From the NCBI GenBank assembly GCA_014607495.2, contig CP053157.1, forward strand, positions 5,704,001 to 5,768,000: 64,000 nucleotides of DNA, read 5' to 3'. Positions 49,301 to 55,704 of the stretch are shown here, in pieces (positions within the stretch are counted from its first letter, which is position 1; each line of letters opens with the position of its first letter). Made by a program: the position numbers and the translations under genes. The notes beneath the pieces were generated by a model. That model made no database searches. It was not told the DNA's origin and saw nothing but the letters and a program-made list of their open reading frames with translations. This DNA is from Carposina sasakii (taxonomy: Eukaryota > Arthropoda > Insecta > Lepidoptera > Carposinidae).

Positions 49301-51658
49301 CGAATCAATAAATATTTCTTTCTTTATTCTTTCTACATAGTAAAACGGGCCTGCATTGACTATTAAGGTACACTTTTTGTTAATATTTGCTCTTATTCTT
49401 TACGGTACATTAAAATATATAGACTAAACATGAACAATTATAAAGACGAACTTATTTTTAACCGAGATTTCTCATGTATCAAAGCTTTTTTAAGCAAACC
49501 CAATAACAATTTTAAATTCATGTCTGGGCACCGACAAAAACAAACAACTCGCCATCTCAATATTCTGAGTCAAATTAACAAATTAAGTACTTTGTCAGTT
49601 CTATCCAATAGGACTTCAAAAACTTCGCGAAACGTTGTCGTCAAAAACTCCAAAAGATTAAGCGACCACTTTGTCATGCTCCGATTTGTACCGCAAATTG
49701 GGGGACAGCCTTCACTTTGTTTCAGTTTACTTTGCAAATTGTCATGTTTTGACGATTGTCGCTCCAACGATCCTGTTCCTGACGGTGCGACGCAATTAAC
49801 TCATTTTACAGATGACATCTTCCTATGAAGGAATGGTGAAGAGGAGACGCGAAAGACAGACGATTGACTACTGTCTAACATTTGCCTTTCACCGACTATG
49901 GTGCTCCATTCCTATTTTGAATGAACACCAAAAACAAAGAAAGAAATATGACTGCGTACTGATGCATCTACCTTGTATCACTTTCACGACTAAAACGCAT
50001 TTAATGATCCTCTCAAGCTTAAATAATACAAGGTTCTTGATCGTACAAAATACATTTAGGACTACAAACACACGAAAAACATAACCCTCATTGGGCGCAG
50101 TCGGGTAGTAAATATAAGTTGTTAAAATGCGTTTCGTGAAACAATTCCTATTAAAAATGTTCGTTCCGAAATCAAGCACGAGAGTTAATTCGATGAAACG
50201 GACTCTCGGGGACTAAGACAAAGTAACATTACTATTTCACGATAGAATCGAAAGAGGTTCGTCGCCGACACGTTTGCTCCAATAGGAAACCTTCATTTTC
50301 GTGTAAAGTCAAGAGATGGATTCCAAATTAGTTGGACTGTTGTGACAAAGAATGCGATTCCAAACGATGTTACAACTAATCACTTTACCTCTTTACTTTA
50401 CAAGTTACCTCCACTGTGTCCCTTCTTCATGTATCTTACAAACTCGACCCTTTCCAAGTTTGTTGGATCGGTATAACAACTTTCGTGTACAGATTATGCT
50501 GTCACGTTGACAGCATGTTTGCTGTCCATTTTGGGTAGACGAGATTTGATAAGCTAATTAAAATGTTGTACATCCGCGGTTGGCCTTTGCCTTGGTATAG
50601 CGCAATTTCTTGATTACAAAGCTTAAAACGGAGCTTTGTTATAACGAAATTACGCTGTACCTTTCTAAATTCTAAAGATTTGATATGTTAACATAAAGAT
50701 ATTAGAAAGTGGAAAGTGTGCGTTTATAATTTACGATCACCCAGGGCGAGAGCAACTATGTGAAAAGTGACTTCATTGGGTATTTGTTATAAACAAAGAA
50801 TTATTATTCTATTTGAAATAGTAAATTCTTCACTTGCGAATAGGCTAGCGAAGCGAAGAAGTTAGAAAGGTAAATATGTAATGTAGTCGTTTTCGCTCTA
50901 TAGTTGTTTTTACCTTATATATTTATATAATAATGGACTAGAGACTTGATAACCTGTGATCGCTAAGAAATAATTATAAGTTTCGTCATAGATAAATGTA
51001 GATAATCACTTTACATTTCGGTACATACATTTTAATGTTATTATTTGTATATCTATGTTGGCCTTTGAGAAAAAGAATTTTAATACGGCTGAAAATATAT
51101 GAGGGTCTTGGTATTTTGTAGGCGATGGGCTGACCACCTGTCACTACTAACCGATCTTGTACATCTCAACTATACCCTCAAAACTGGTCAGAAATGGCAC
51201 CATGTGTTTCTATCGGCCCTTGGTGCTCTGCCTACCCCGTAAGGGATAAAGGCGTGATTATATGTATGTACCTATATGTATGAAAATATAATTTTATTAA
51301 TGGAATTATCTAGTTCTGAGTTAAAAATAGGTTCTTAGGAGTTTTTATAGAGAAAATAGATAAACGTGCAAACTACGACTATGTGTAACATAGTCACATA
51401 GATTTCTATAAGGTGTGGATTAGCCAGAATATGTAATATTTGTTAGTGTATGTATGGGTCTAGGTTAGGTAGGTTACGAATGTTTTTTGTTCTAACCGTA
51501 TACCTCTTGTTATACAGGTATAATAGTCCTGCTGACCCTAGCATTGCTGACACCATACTTCTACTTCATTCCCCGTGCCGCATTGGCGTCGGTTATAGTG
51601 TGCGCGGTACTACACATGGTGGATTTGGATATCATCAAACGATTATGGAGAACTAGTC
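19343..51658 (+). CDS. SLC26-family sulfate/anion transporter, first seven coding exons (3' end not in window)
   Basis: A plasma-membrane anion exchanger of the SLC26/SulP family, like insect sodium-independent sulfate anion transporters. Exons with consistent phase: 19343-19519 (ATG start; exon opens at 19334), 31749-31944, 32766-32986, 36682-36859, 44861-45025, 48062-48223 and 51518-51658. Together they give about 413 residues. Exons 1 and 2 join across the family signature IAYASLAGLEPQ/YGLYASLTGG. Exon 3 reads FLVEFVSLPVVSGFTSAAAI; exon 5 GLLVVPLVGIISNVAIAKAF; exon 6 opens ARGKTLDATQE and holds FFRSFPVNGSFTRSAVSDA; exon 7 ends in a phase-1 donor. The remaining transmembrane segments and the C-terminal STAS domain were not found. 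The exons have no stops or frameshifts, so the gene looks functional despite several kilobases of transposons in its introns. Which SLC26 paralogue it is cannot be told from this part. Confidence 0.92.
20236..20400 (+). repeat. Dispersed LINE-tail-like repeat fragment
   Basis: It contains GACGCCCGCGACTCAGTCCG, GTAAACTGCAGTAAAAACAA and GATCCAGCCGTTTCTGAGAT. Related fragments occur near 949, 6150, 8820 and 36010. The order matches the common 3' end of non-LTR elements in insect genomes. It lies in SLC26 intron 1. Confidence 0.55.
20969..21060 (+). repeat. tRNA-like dispersed repeat, 5'-truncated copy
   Basis: It starts at CAGTTGGTAGAGCGATGCAC and runs through GTGAGTTCAAATCTCACTCG (box B) into the shared downstream flank GAAGAAATTATTCATTTTC. 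It lacks the upstream body and the first half of the D arm. Confidence 0.7.
21085..21385 (+). repeat. tRNA-like dispersed repeat with upstream body
   Basis: The body (about 21085-21282) includes GATATGGTTGATCGTTTCAT and GATTTGGCTAGTGTATAGCT. It is followed by AAAAGAGATGGTAAAGTTCG and the tRNA-like unit at 21285-21353 (GATCCGATAGCTCAGTTGGC ... AGTTTAAATCTCACTCGGGT). The same body plus tRNA-like unit occurs at 55847-56120. The tRNA-like unit is at the 3' side of the body, opposite to the usual tRNA-headed SINE layout. Confidence 0.75.
21539..21757. mobile_element. Degenerate hAT-like non-autonomous element
   Basis: The left end CAGGGGTTCCCAAACTT and the reverse complement of the right end, CAGCCTTTCCCAAA, resemble hAT (Charlie-type) termini. 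The interior is rich in CGCCC and C-runs. No 8-bp target duplication is visible, so the ends may be eroded. Confidence 0.5.
21895..22045 (+). mobile_element. RTE-type LINE 3'-end fragment
   Basis: AAGATGGATCGATGAGTTGAAGAGGGCGGT... GTAGTGACTGGATGGCAAAA... GCAATAGGCTGATG follows the same order as the RTE ends at 2484-2652 and 2939-3218. It is damaged and cannot code for a complete protein. Confidence 0.7.
22046..24709. other. SLC26 intron 1 sequence, nothing clear
   Basis: AT-rich intron without a recognised gene. A GC-richer patch at 22441-22510 and an exon-like snippet at 23611-23667 were considered and not accepted. Confidence 0.5.
24714..25034 (+). repeat. 5' LTR of the Ty3/gypsy-type element
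   Basis: TG...CA-bounded repeat of 321 bp. TATAAAA at about 24951 and AATAAA at about 24986 are candidate promoter and polyadenylation signals. A conventional primer-binding site directly after the LTR is not obvious; the nearest TGG (25045) is 10 bp on. Confidence 0.95.
25113..29825 (+). CDS. Gag-Pol polyprotein of the LTR retrotransposon, intact
   Basis: The first ATG in frame is at 25113; the frame is open from 25002 inside the LTR, and residue numbers here count from 25002. Order: an arginine/serine-rich region (about 42-165); a retrotransposon gag domain (about 180-360); two CCHC zinc knuckles (CFNCKEVGHAFFRC near 404, CSNCNLRGHLHADC near 424); an aspartic protease with CLVDLGSEGT (Asp near 483, reading DLG where DTG or DSG is usual); reverse transcriptase with YMDD near 893; RNase H with HTDASKFG near 1041; integrase with an HHCC zinc finger starting near 1245, then a D-D-E core (HADHLGPF, ITDQGTSF, GQVERYNR). 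The order PR-RT-RH-IN is that of Ty3/gypsy. Gag and pol share one frame, so no frameshift is needed. No env is present. The first 400 bp are much GC-richer than the rest. Confidence 0.95.
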   Translation: MSPGKRCGTSSPSRRQSRSRTGRHLAKSSGWSRTETPSPPPPQMPATSQRSRRTQERARSSRGRSRRRSRVCSAGRSRSRSGGRRPSSRSRRRSRVLRSRSRQLRSTSRGRRSASRRSRSRLSRQEQRNESRYVETQNLFFDKFLEVMKDYKHTERDKFPVFNNAIPEFDPLCKEQCVDTWIHKIEECAQIYRWDDKHIVHYALPKLSGVAKIWYQGLPSLLFSWSEWKIKLRESFPSRFNYAELLTEMLNKKVRYGEPFEMYYYDKINLLNRCEITGRRAVDCLVYGIEDRGVRLGAQAAEFSEPEQVLKFFKSVKVGQDRNTSYGANRSKDRDRRNVPTTSSSNNTSIVANKVNTTPKSYSNMTCFNCKEVGHAFFRCPKPKIQCSNCNLRGHLHADCPTKAKQNTNNDSTSKNVLQVESMGDSSDKYKLPIKINGNFIQCLVDLGSEGTLIRVSDARRLQLNWKSVNGPMLRGLGNVPYCPIGIALVRIEIQGVVEEDVEVLVIDDSLINCSMLLGHTFTERPSIKIIKTGSDVIFQKVTEKNKLKFPLVCSKDTKIEHGEIKAVPIKGNINYTGQIYVNGTVRGSSNRQHYLLPGEFRLSQGLGNVLIQNIGINDILITAGELITRCHSLNSCLNICRVAMDISVDESSLRLGETMTEEQKCLLRTLLDKYKTCFSFGLKDLGFTTESEMVIQLKDTEPVVYRPYRLSYMERQHVREMIQDMLDSKIICESNSPYASPIVLVNKKSGEKRLCVDYRALNSKTKRDHYPLPRIEDQLDMLSGSSLFVTLDLASGYYQIPIAESSREFTAFVTPDGQYQYNRMPFGLVNAPSVFQRTINKIIQKSSVRAYTLIYMDDILIPASNFQEGIVRLEEVLKVLRDSGLTLKLNKCNFFFDKIDYLGYQISSEGVRPGSIKTEAISKFPTPTNAHEVRRFLGLASFFRRFVKGFALIACPLTALLKKDSCWKWGNEESCAFESLKQCLIEKPVLAIYNPKLETQLHTDASKFGVAGILLQKDDSGFLRPVAYYSRQTTPDERKLHSFELETLAIIASLNKFRVYLIGIKFKIMTDCNALRTTLTKRDLVPRIARWWLQFLEFDCEIEFRPGDRMAHVDALSRGAIDDDRGLGNILDVLVINTDDWLTTVQQSDEDVKHIAEILSDGKTQEVIDIFNNYKLVNGRVYRIVDENTIRWVIPKGSRWQVLKNNHDDIGHFGFDKTLSRIRSNYWFPKMRRFVKKYVSACLECAHHKLPSGSKVGELHPIPKVDIPFHTIHADHLGPFIRTKRGNTYILVIVDAFTKYVNLTAVRNTKTSSSIRVFSEHFSYFGTPSRLITDQGTSFTSNAFKSFMKSSGIKHILNVVATLRANGQVERYNRTILAALGAMNHDKPNGSWDEHLPNIQLGINTTMHSTTKKTPTELLFGRNVTNPSQGLLNDVILEVTSDTDVSLEGIRLDASNLIKDQQVKDKERFDKHRKTNIKFKEGDLVRVIRATTGIDGQSKKLEPKCKGPYRIKKVLPHDRFVIEDTPITRKGKLYEAVVAIDKIFPWLAFNTATSDGDESSKHSDSEVDE
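30005..30259 (+). promoter_or_regulatory. Array of six alternating, covarying hairpins in the retrotransposon 3' UTR
   Basis: Hairpins at 30005-30033, 30067-30090, 30117-30151, 30160-30181, 30195-30225 and 30234-30259. Loops alternate between a 9-nt type (GATGTAATG, GACGTCATG, AACGTCATG) and an 8-nt type (AGGTCAAG, AGGTCACG, AGGTCACA). Inner stems are TTGGTC/GACCAG, TTAATC/GATTAA, CTAGTC/GACTAG, CTGATC/GATCAG twice and CTGATC/GATCGG; differences on one arm are matched on the other, allowing G-U pairs. Stems are 7 to 13 bp. The last two pairs of hairpins repeat with a 76-bp period. I do not know this element; conserved structure in the RNA is my reading. AGGTCA and ACGTCA also resemble nuclear-receptor and CREB half-sites, so a DNA role is possible. 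Confidence 0.7.
30506..30522 (+). other. Short perfect hairpin just before the 3' LTR
   Basis: CAACGAG-GGT-CTCGTTG gives a 7-bp stem with a 3-base loop, 18 bp before the 3' LTR. This is where a polypurine tract for plus-strand priming is expected, but no long purine run is seen there. Confidence 0.5.
30541..30861 (+). repeat. 3' LTR of the Ty3/gypsy-type element
   Basis: It matches the 5' LTR base for base as far as I can compare, and is followed by the target duplication GCTG at 30862-30865. Confidence 0.95.
31071..31365 (+). mobile_element. SINE-like retroposon with RTE tail, full copy
   Basis: It begins near ATAGGTATGGTCGCGTGGTG, passes through TAGAATTCGTACCACCCCAT and GTGACTATGGGCAAATACCC, and ends GCAATAGGCTGATGATGATG plus more GAT repeats. 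The direct repeat ATAGGTAGACT flanks it (31060-31070 and 31366-31376), an 11-bp target duplication. The tail shared with RTE LINEs suggests RTE-driven retroposition. It lies in SLC26 intron 1, about 200 bp after the LTR element. Confidence 0.8.
32122..32694. mobile_element. Foldback element interrupted by a family 2 MITE
   Basis: The left arm 32122-32172 (AACAAAATTACCTATGCATT, TGCACATGTGTTTGGTCTA) is the inverse of 32643-32694. Removing the MITE at 32173-32563 joins GGTCTA to TAGATCGCAAAA, which matches the continuation of the other arm (GATCGCAAAA inverted near 32631-32640). The original element was therefore a hairpin with arms of about 65-70 bp. It lies in SLC26 intron 2, about 70 bp before exon 3. 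Confidence 0.75.
32173..32563. mobile_element. MITE family 2, copy 3
   Basis: It begins TACAGGGTGTTTTTTCGTCG and ends GACCAAAAATCACCCTGTA, flanked by TA. It is the longest of the four copies (about 391 bp) and shares the interior ACCAGACACTTCCCAGGTAT with the first. It is nested inside one arm of the foldback element. Confidence 0.85.
33918..33948. repeat. Perfect 13-bp inverted repeat
   Basis: GCCTATATTAATA-TGGTC-TATTAATATAGGC, with partly matched CGTTAA/TTAACG outside it. It may be the core of a very small palindromic element or a chance cruciform; no target duplication was found. Confidence 0.6.
34572..34760. mobile_element. 189-bp MITE with ends TGCTGATGCGGGGCTT
   Basis: The left end TGCTGATGCGGGGCTTTACT is matched by AGTGAAGCCCCGCATCAGCA at the right end (one mismatch plus the reverse orientation). 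An isolated end, TGTTGATGCGGGGCTTTA, recurs at 35106-35123. The interior holds a second palindrome, CAGCTGTTCCCG/CGGGGAACCAGCTG. Confidence 0.75.
34780..34990 (-). repeat. SINE-like repeat (ATGT-tailed family), reverse copy
   Basis: Reverse complement of the family seen at 10995-11218: CCCTTACGGGGTAGGCAGAG, ACCACATGGTGCCACTTTGG, AACACCAAGACCCTCTTATC. It sits between a MITE and an isolated MITE end, so it may have inserted beside or into the MITE cluster. Confidence 0.7.
37004..37399. repeat. DIRS element 1: terminal inverted repeat and internal complementary region
   Basis: 37049-37194 is the 3' terminal inverted repeat (ACCATGTAGTAGTTCTGCTA, CACCGTCTCGCCCGTCCCC). 37289-37362 is the reverse complement of 37004-37077, and 37356-37399 is the reverse complement of 41988-42030. 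The overlap ATAATT/AATTAT marks the point where the two element ends would meet in a circle. Confidence 0.9.
37560..38456 (-). CDS. DIRS element 1 tyrosine recombinase
   Basis: About 298 residues from the internal ATG, though the frame is open further upstream to about 38590, so it overlaps the end of the pol frame by roughly 100 bp. It is the integration enzyme of DIRS retrotransposons, acting by a tyrosine nucleophile in place of a DDE integrase. Visible catalytic positions: Arg in LATGQRTQTL, His-x-x-Arg-His in FSAHSTRHAATS, Trp in SAGWSDQSA and the Tyr in FANFYNRP. The N-terminal part (NTKTQYNSGLKQWWDYC, SFLTERF) is the core-binding domain. All key residues are present and there are no stops, so the enzyme itself could be active. 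Confidence 0.92.
   Translation of the reverse strand: MSSSIAQNTKTQYNSGLKQWWDYCQINKVDFFNVNITSLLSFLTERFQSGASYGTLNSHRSAVSLISINNIGNEEKLKRFFKGIFRLRPTFPRYNVTWNPNIVLEYLSNQYPNESLSFEQLSKKFVVLLALATGQRTQTLSLIKMSNILEYNDKIIITVTDLVKTSGIGRAQPVLNLQFFSQRPSICPANILKCYILTSAPKRPTSVANLILTYKRPYKNATAQTIGRWIKQTLHDSGVDTSIFSAHSTRHAATSAALRAGVSVDTIRKSAGWSDQSAIFANFYNRPIVDCDPNLVQS
38489..40279 (-). pseudogene. DIRS element 1 pol: RT, RNase H and methyltransferase-like domain, broken by one stop
   Basis: The RT part (to 39590) holds VRYLDDIWCLGR, the YxDD catalytic site, and LPFGLCSAPYIFTKIL. An in-frame TAA at 39590-39592 then interrupts, and after four codons the same frame continues from 39577 with RNase H (EIFTDASLTGWGAS, NYLELLAVYFGL, IDNTTAIAYINR, NTDADRESR). 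The DIRS-specific methyltransferase-like domain follows (GEPNIDLFASRTNAK, ISWKPDPYAFNIDAF, FYAFPPFSLILKIL). The frame stays open upstream of 40279 with GRLRYFKNAWKQITSDEF and overlaps the gag end, so pol is probably made by frameshift or re-initiation. The single stop most likely is a nonsense mutation. Confidence 0.88.
40393..41807 (-). CDS. DIRS element 1 gag-like protein, apparently split by an intron
   Basis: Main part 40393-41333 (- strand) contains LLQGLKKDEKIELSKRYSFP, then AALGAAMTALLKKNVEKTD, and ends in an Arg/Pro-rich tail with eleven prolines in a row. Upstream the frame closes soon after TTTTACATTCTCAG, a good splice acceptor. A separate ATG at 41807 opens 53 codons rich in Lys/Arg (MPKRKKETKEERWDRKRRRY) ending in acidic SSDDDEILQSPIE, with a donor G/GTTCAG at 41648/41647. 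Joining 41807-41648 to 41333-40393 keeps the frame and reads PIE-DIAQYDD. The protein should package the element RNA. The intron (about 314 bp) is my inference; a frame broken by mutation is the alternative. Confidence 0.7.
41886..42030. repeat. DIRS element 1, 5' terminal inverted repeat
   Basis: Reverse complement of 37049-37194 with few differences; it ends GAGACGAAGGCAAGATAATT. The outermost part differs between the two ends, which is why the internal complementary region is needed to carry both. Confidence 0.9.
42062..42182 (+). mobile_element. MITE family 1 fragment
   Basis: TACAGAGTGTAACGGAAGGGATATGTTAAGCGAAAT is the left end of family 1, followed by ATGAAATCACATGTTTATTTTTCG as in the copy at 5558-6058. 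No right end is found before the LINE that follows. Confidence 0.65.
42430..44421 (+). mobile_element. 5'-truncated non-LTR (LINE) retrotransposon with poly(A) tail
   Basis: A reverse-transcriptase-bearing element ending in an A-run at 44407-44422 after AATAAA-like sequence. No endonuclease domain is present, so the copy is 5'-truncated; its exact start is uncertain. It lies in SLC26 intron 4, in the gene's orientation. The RT sequence resembles the CR1/Jockey group, but I cannot assign the clade by eye. Confidence 0.85.
42485..44154 (+). pseudogene. LINE reverse transcriptase with a frameshift
   Basis: The first part (42485-43261) reads EKKSPGIDRIRVKDLK, NNYRPITILSSIDKIIERYF, VVFIDFSKAFDTIQY and EEGCAQGSILAPIEY, the usual RT motifs. 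It runs off frame at about 43250, where TATGTGTAAC has an apparent extra TG. The other frame resumes (43249-44154) with YQFADDTCLITAH, holding the catalytic FADD, then KYLGLTIDERLNWEPHI and a C-terminal region typical of LINE polymerases. Restoring frame would need one 2-bp change, so the decay is recent or slight. The rest of the reading frame is open. Confidence 0.85.
45065..45782. mobile_element. MITE family 1, long copy (718 bp)
   Basis: It begins TGCAGGGTGCCACAGAAGGGG followed by TATGTTAAACGAAATGATT, and ends CATTTCGCTTAACATAGCCC then TTTTGTTACACCCTGTA, so the arms match for about 40 bp. The interior carries its own direct and inverted copies of ATTCCGTTCTGATCCC and may be a composite. 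It starts about 40 bp after SLC26 exon 5. Confidence 0.8.
45783..48061. other. SLC26 intron 5, mostly unrecognised
   Basis: AT-rich intron. A fragment of the RTE-tailed SINE family lies at about 47930-47985 (TAAGGGGATATTTGCCCATAGTGACCACGCT), close to exon 6. Nothing else is recognised. Confidence 0.5.
48470..48560 (-). repeat. RTE-tailed SINE/LINE fragment
   Basis: TCATCATCATCATCATCATT then GTCCACTGTTGGACATAGGC is the reverse complement of a LINE-type tail (GCCTATGTCCAACAGTGGAC ... ATGATGATG). Only the end is present. Confidence 0.6.
49690..50412. repeat. 723-bp direct duplication, copy 1
   Basis: It matches 53334-54056 with a constant offset of 3,644 bp and no difference that I could find. 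It contains short frames of 90 codons (+) and 96 codons (-) that are the same in both copies but have no recognised family. It lacks terminal repeats, a tail or a target duplication, so it looks like a segmental copy and not a transposon. This copy lies in SLC26 intron 6. Confidence 0.9.
51105..51285 (+). repeat. SINE-like repeat (ATGT-tailed family)
   Basis: GAGGGTCTTGGTATTTTGTAGGCGATGGGCTG, ATGGCACCATGTG and TGCTCTGCCTACCCCGTAAGG, ending in ATATGTATGT. It is 5'-truncated relative to 10995-11218. Confidence 0.7.
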
Positions 51659-53192
51659 GTAAGTAGTACCAATAATTATTTTACTACGAGCTAGAGCTCA
51701 TAAAAATAGGATTGTCTCAATGATGATGCAGTTATAAGTAGTGTAGAGCGTTAAAATAAATAATCTTTCTTATAAGTTCATGGTACCTAAGCCCGATGGA
51801 CTCTATCCTGTTATACGAAAGAAATTAAACATTGTTTAAGCTGAACATTACCTAAATTTGACAGATTTATTCTATACATTTTTCATGAAAAAGGTAAAAA
51901 ATATAAATTAGTAAACTATCGTTTAACTTTAAGGGATAGACCTAACTTTGAGGCCAATGCCTTAATAAAAAATGACCTTAAATATTTCATCTTTGTAAAT
52001 AAATAATTTTTATTTTCAGTCAGACACTGCATAGATATTTTTTTCTAGAACTTACTAGAAGATAGATCTTACTAGACAGCTCACAAACGTGATAGATTAT
52101 ACCCTTATTATCTGAGAAACCCTAAAGTTATCTAGACATTATTTTTTCTTACAGTAGGTAACTTACTTGCGCACTTATTTTATTTATTATCTCGTTAAGT
52201 ATTGAATTTTTCATATGTTTTTGAGATAGTACGTTACGAGTACCTAGCAATAACGAATCAAACAATAGTAAGTTAACTCCGTTTCGGTATGTAATCCTAG
52301 ATTCATTTTACCAGGGAATAAGAATATAATGCGTTTTTTTTACATAAACGAAAAGAGACGTCTCGTTTGTATAGGCGTTACTTAAAAATAATTTGGAGAT
52401 TATGGAGTTTGTGCAAGTAAGGAGAATTATTCAGAATGACTCAGAATAGTTTCTTTTTTAGTTATAATATAATGGAAGAGAAAGGAGACAAGGCCCACTA
52501 TACAGATCTGTGTGAACCGAAAATTTACTATTTCTAAAATTAGTTTTGTGAATGGGTTAGAATTTTTAAATTTATCTGACGTTATAGTGATAACGTAGGT
52601 ATAAATTACCAGTTAAATATATAACATACAACTGTTCACACACCAACGTACCCTAAATCAGCCGTTGACCCTCGAATTTGGCAACTCATGATTGCGATCA
52701 ACTACAGTTGCGATGAGAAACCAGATCTAAGCACTTAGTATTCAATACGTACATAGCTGCTACTAAGACAATTCAATACATTACCTTAAAACTTAGGTTG
52801 ATTTCGGTATTATATCATCTAAATATAGTATAAGCACTATAAATAAAACCTACATAAACTTTAGTAGCTCGTATTTTGACACTCAATTTACTTATGATAG
52901 GATTAAGTTCTCCATATATCCAGCAGTAACTCAGTTTGGAGTTAAGCTAAATTTTCATTTGAGCAGTAAATGCGAATTACTCGCGCGTATGATGAGGAAC
53001 TGATCTGCTCGGAAATTGATGTGTTATGTATACGTATCCGTGCCTACGATAACAATAGGGGACTTGGCATCGAGTTATTTCTGTATTTCTAGGTATGTAT
53101 TCGTCTCGTTTGAGTTGGATTGATTGTCAATAAAATTTCTTTCGTGTGTTAACTGATAGCTGGTGATGCGTTAGAGCAGAGGCGGCTGCTAA
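51659..53192. other. SLC26 intron sequence after the last visible exon
   Basis: AT-rich sequence with no recognised exon or element. Confidence 0.5.
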
Positions 53193-54210
53193 CATTTTTA
53201 GATGGGTATTCACTCCCTTAACGAATGGGATGGTGCAAGTTCAACCGTACACTTATAAAAATTCAGATGACCTAATGAAACACATTAAAGACAACCATAT
53301 CGCGTTCTAACTCGGACTAAGCCACCTCTAGTGACCGCAAATTGGGGGACAGCCTTCACTTTGTTTCAGTTTACTTTGCAAATTGTCATGTTTTGACGAT
53401 TGTCGCTCCAACGATCCTGTTCCTGACGGTGCGACGCAATTAACTCATTTTACAGATGACATCTTCCTATGAAGGAATGGTGAAGAGGAGACGCGAAAGA
53501 CAGACGATTGACTACTGTCTAACATTTGCCTTTCACCGACTATGGTGCTCCATTCCTATTTTGAATGAACACCAAAAACAAAGAAAGAAATATGACTGCG
53601 TACTGATGCATCTACCTTGTATCACTTTCACGACTAAAACGCATTTAATGATCCTCTCAAGCTTAAATAATACAAGGTTCTTGATCGTACAAAATACATT
53701 TAGGACTACAAACACACGAAAAACATAACCCTCATTGGGCGCAGTCGGGTAGTAAATATAAGTTGTTAAAATGCGTTTCGTGAAACAATTCCTATTAAAA
53801 ATGTTCGTTCCGAAATCAAGCACGAGAGTTAATTCGATGAAACGGACTCTCGGGGACTAAGACAAAGTAACATTACTATTTCACGATAGAATCGAAAGAG
53901 GTTCGTCGCCGACACGTTTGCTCCAATAGGAAACCTTCATTTTCGTGTAAAGTCAAGAGATGGATTCCAAATTAGTTGGACTGTTGTGACAAAGAATGCG
54001 ATTCCAAACGATGTTACAACTAATCACTTTACCTCTTTACTTTACAAGTTACCTCCTTTTACCCATTTTTAGATGGGTATTCACTCCCTTAACGAATGGG
54101 ATGGTGCAAGTTCAACCGTACACTTATAAAAATTCAGATGACCTAATGAAACACATTAAAGACAACCATATCGCGTTCTAACTCGGACTAAGCCACCTCT
54201 AGTGACCGCA
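53193..54210. repeat. Duplication copy 2 (53334-54056) bracketed by a 147-bp direct repeat
   Basis: The bracket repeats are 53193-53339 and 54064-54210 (GATGGGTATTCACTCCCTTA ... CCTCTAGTGACCGCA), offset 871 bp. Between them sits the second copy of the 723-bp segment. The left bracket ends in ACCGCA, which is also the first six bases of the inserted segment, and 7 bp (TTTTACC) separate the segment from the right bracket. This layout fits a repair or template-switch event with microhomology, not a transposon insertion. Confidence 0.88.
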
Positions 54211-54699
54211 TACGCGAAATAAAATGAGCGGCGCTCCAGATAAGACTAATTTTTCATACGAAATCTTCTGTTTCACGCGCCGGCCTATGTCGGTATGTCT
54301 CTTTCGCACTCATTGAATACAGTACTAGGAATCGTACCAAATTTCGTTTCATTGGAGCGCGATCGCTAGAGCTCCACACGTAGACATTATTGTATAAACA
54401 TAGTAGAATTGAAAGATAATTATAAATATAGAGAAATATAGATTGCCTTGAATCTTCGTGGGTGGAAGTGCACCGCACCAGCGCTCCTTAGCACGAGCCG
54501 CCAGTGCGTAAGAGCATGCTATTTACAAGACTATGATAATCGAGGAGTGACATAAGGGGTATGCGATAGTCCTGCAACTGCTATTGTTGGCTTACATTTG
54601 CATCCCGCCATAATCTACCCGTCTGTCTACTTGCGCAACGGGGACTCTATTTTCCATAAACTGACACAATATATTAATATGAAAATATGAAAAAATAAC

Positions 54700-54870
54700 G
54701 TTTCCAATGATGTAATTTCAAAAAGAGATGGTAAAATTCGTCATCCGAGTAATTGACCCGGTGGCTCAGTGGTAAGAGCACTGGCACGCGGAATGCAGAG
54801 GTCGTGGGTTCGATTCCCACCCGGGTGAGGAATTTTTTCCATTTCTTTATTAATAATTTTATACAATATA
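54700..54870 (+). repeat. tRNA-like dispersed repeat, best-preserved tRNA unit
   Basis: The tRNA-like unit 54757-54829 has box A TGGCTCAGTGG, a perfect box B GGTTCGATTCC, a 6-of-7 acceptor stem (GACCCGG/CCGGGTG) and a good T arm (GTGGG/CCCAC). The anticodon arm does not close into five pairs. The flanks AAAAGAGATGGTAAAATTCG before and GAATTTTTTCCATTTCTTTA after are shared with the other copies. I therefore call it a tRNA-derived repeat and not a working tRNA gene. Confidence 0.75.
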
Positions 54871-55704
54871 TTAAGCTAGTTATAAAGTTGTTTCGACTTT
54901 TAGTATATAAAAGTTGGAATGTACTTAATAAGAAATTAAGTGAGCAAGGCTATCATTACAGTAGTCTAATAAAATTCTAATACTGTCCCTTCTTTGAGAG
55001 ATTAAAGGAAGCACTGATTAAAGAATACTTATAGATTTCACCCATCCCTTAAAGAAGCATTTGAAAGATTTTCATTTAAGTAAAATACGAATCAGCAGAG
55101 TTTGCCATTAATACTATTTGTGATTGAACGGGCAATTTTCTGCGGATCTGAGCAATTTAGAGATTTTCTCCATCATTGAGAAATGTGATAGAAATGTTCT
55201 TTATTTCGGCAGCTATGGGTATTTATCGAGGCTTATATTATCGTTTATTTCTGTAGATAGTATTTAGGAAGTTTTTGCTTAGGTGCACTAATATAACAGG
55301 GACCATGCTGTCCACTTGTGGGTGAATAAACGACGCGACGTGTAACTGTGTTGATTAAAGTGCTAGAGAAGAAATATCTGTTTTCCCTTTGTAGCAATAA
55401 GTAGCAATTTCAACAATTTTATGTTTAGTCTACCTATCATCAGTGCTTACACGTACATATTATATACCAGACTTTATAGATTTCCTGACTTATTCAAACA
55501 TTTAAGCACAAAAATTTCTTAGAAATCCCAAATAAGATTTATCTAATATTTTTTACAAAGAATTCTGTTGGAAGGTCATGAATCTTGTTAGAGATCCTAT
55601 ACGTTTGAACTTTAAATGAGTTATTTCATGTATTCACGGAAACTTGGCAACTAGTGAATATTGACATGAAAATCTTCGCAAATAATGTAAGTATAAATAA
55701 ACAC

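Noticed and set aside
49430..49828. 132-codon open frame overlapping the start of the 723-bp duplication
   Set aside because: Only its second half lies in the duplicated unit, it has no recognised domain, and it lies in an SLC26 intron in AT-rich sequence.
54757..54829. Genuine tRNA gene
   Set aside because: Box A and box B are good, but the anticodon arm does not pair and both flanks are shared with four other dispersed copies, so it is a repeat.
54753..54980. 75-codon open frame starting in the tRNA-like unit
   Set aside because: The peptide (RNAEVVGSIPTRVR) is simply the translation of the tRNA-like sequence; such frames are artefacts.
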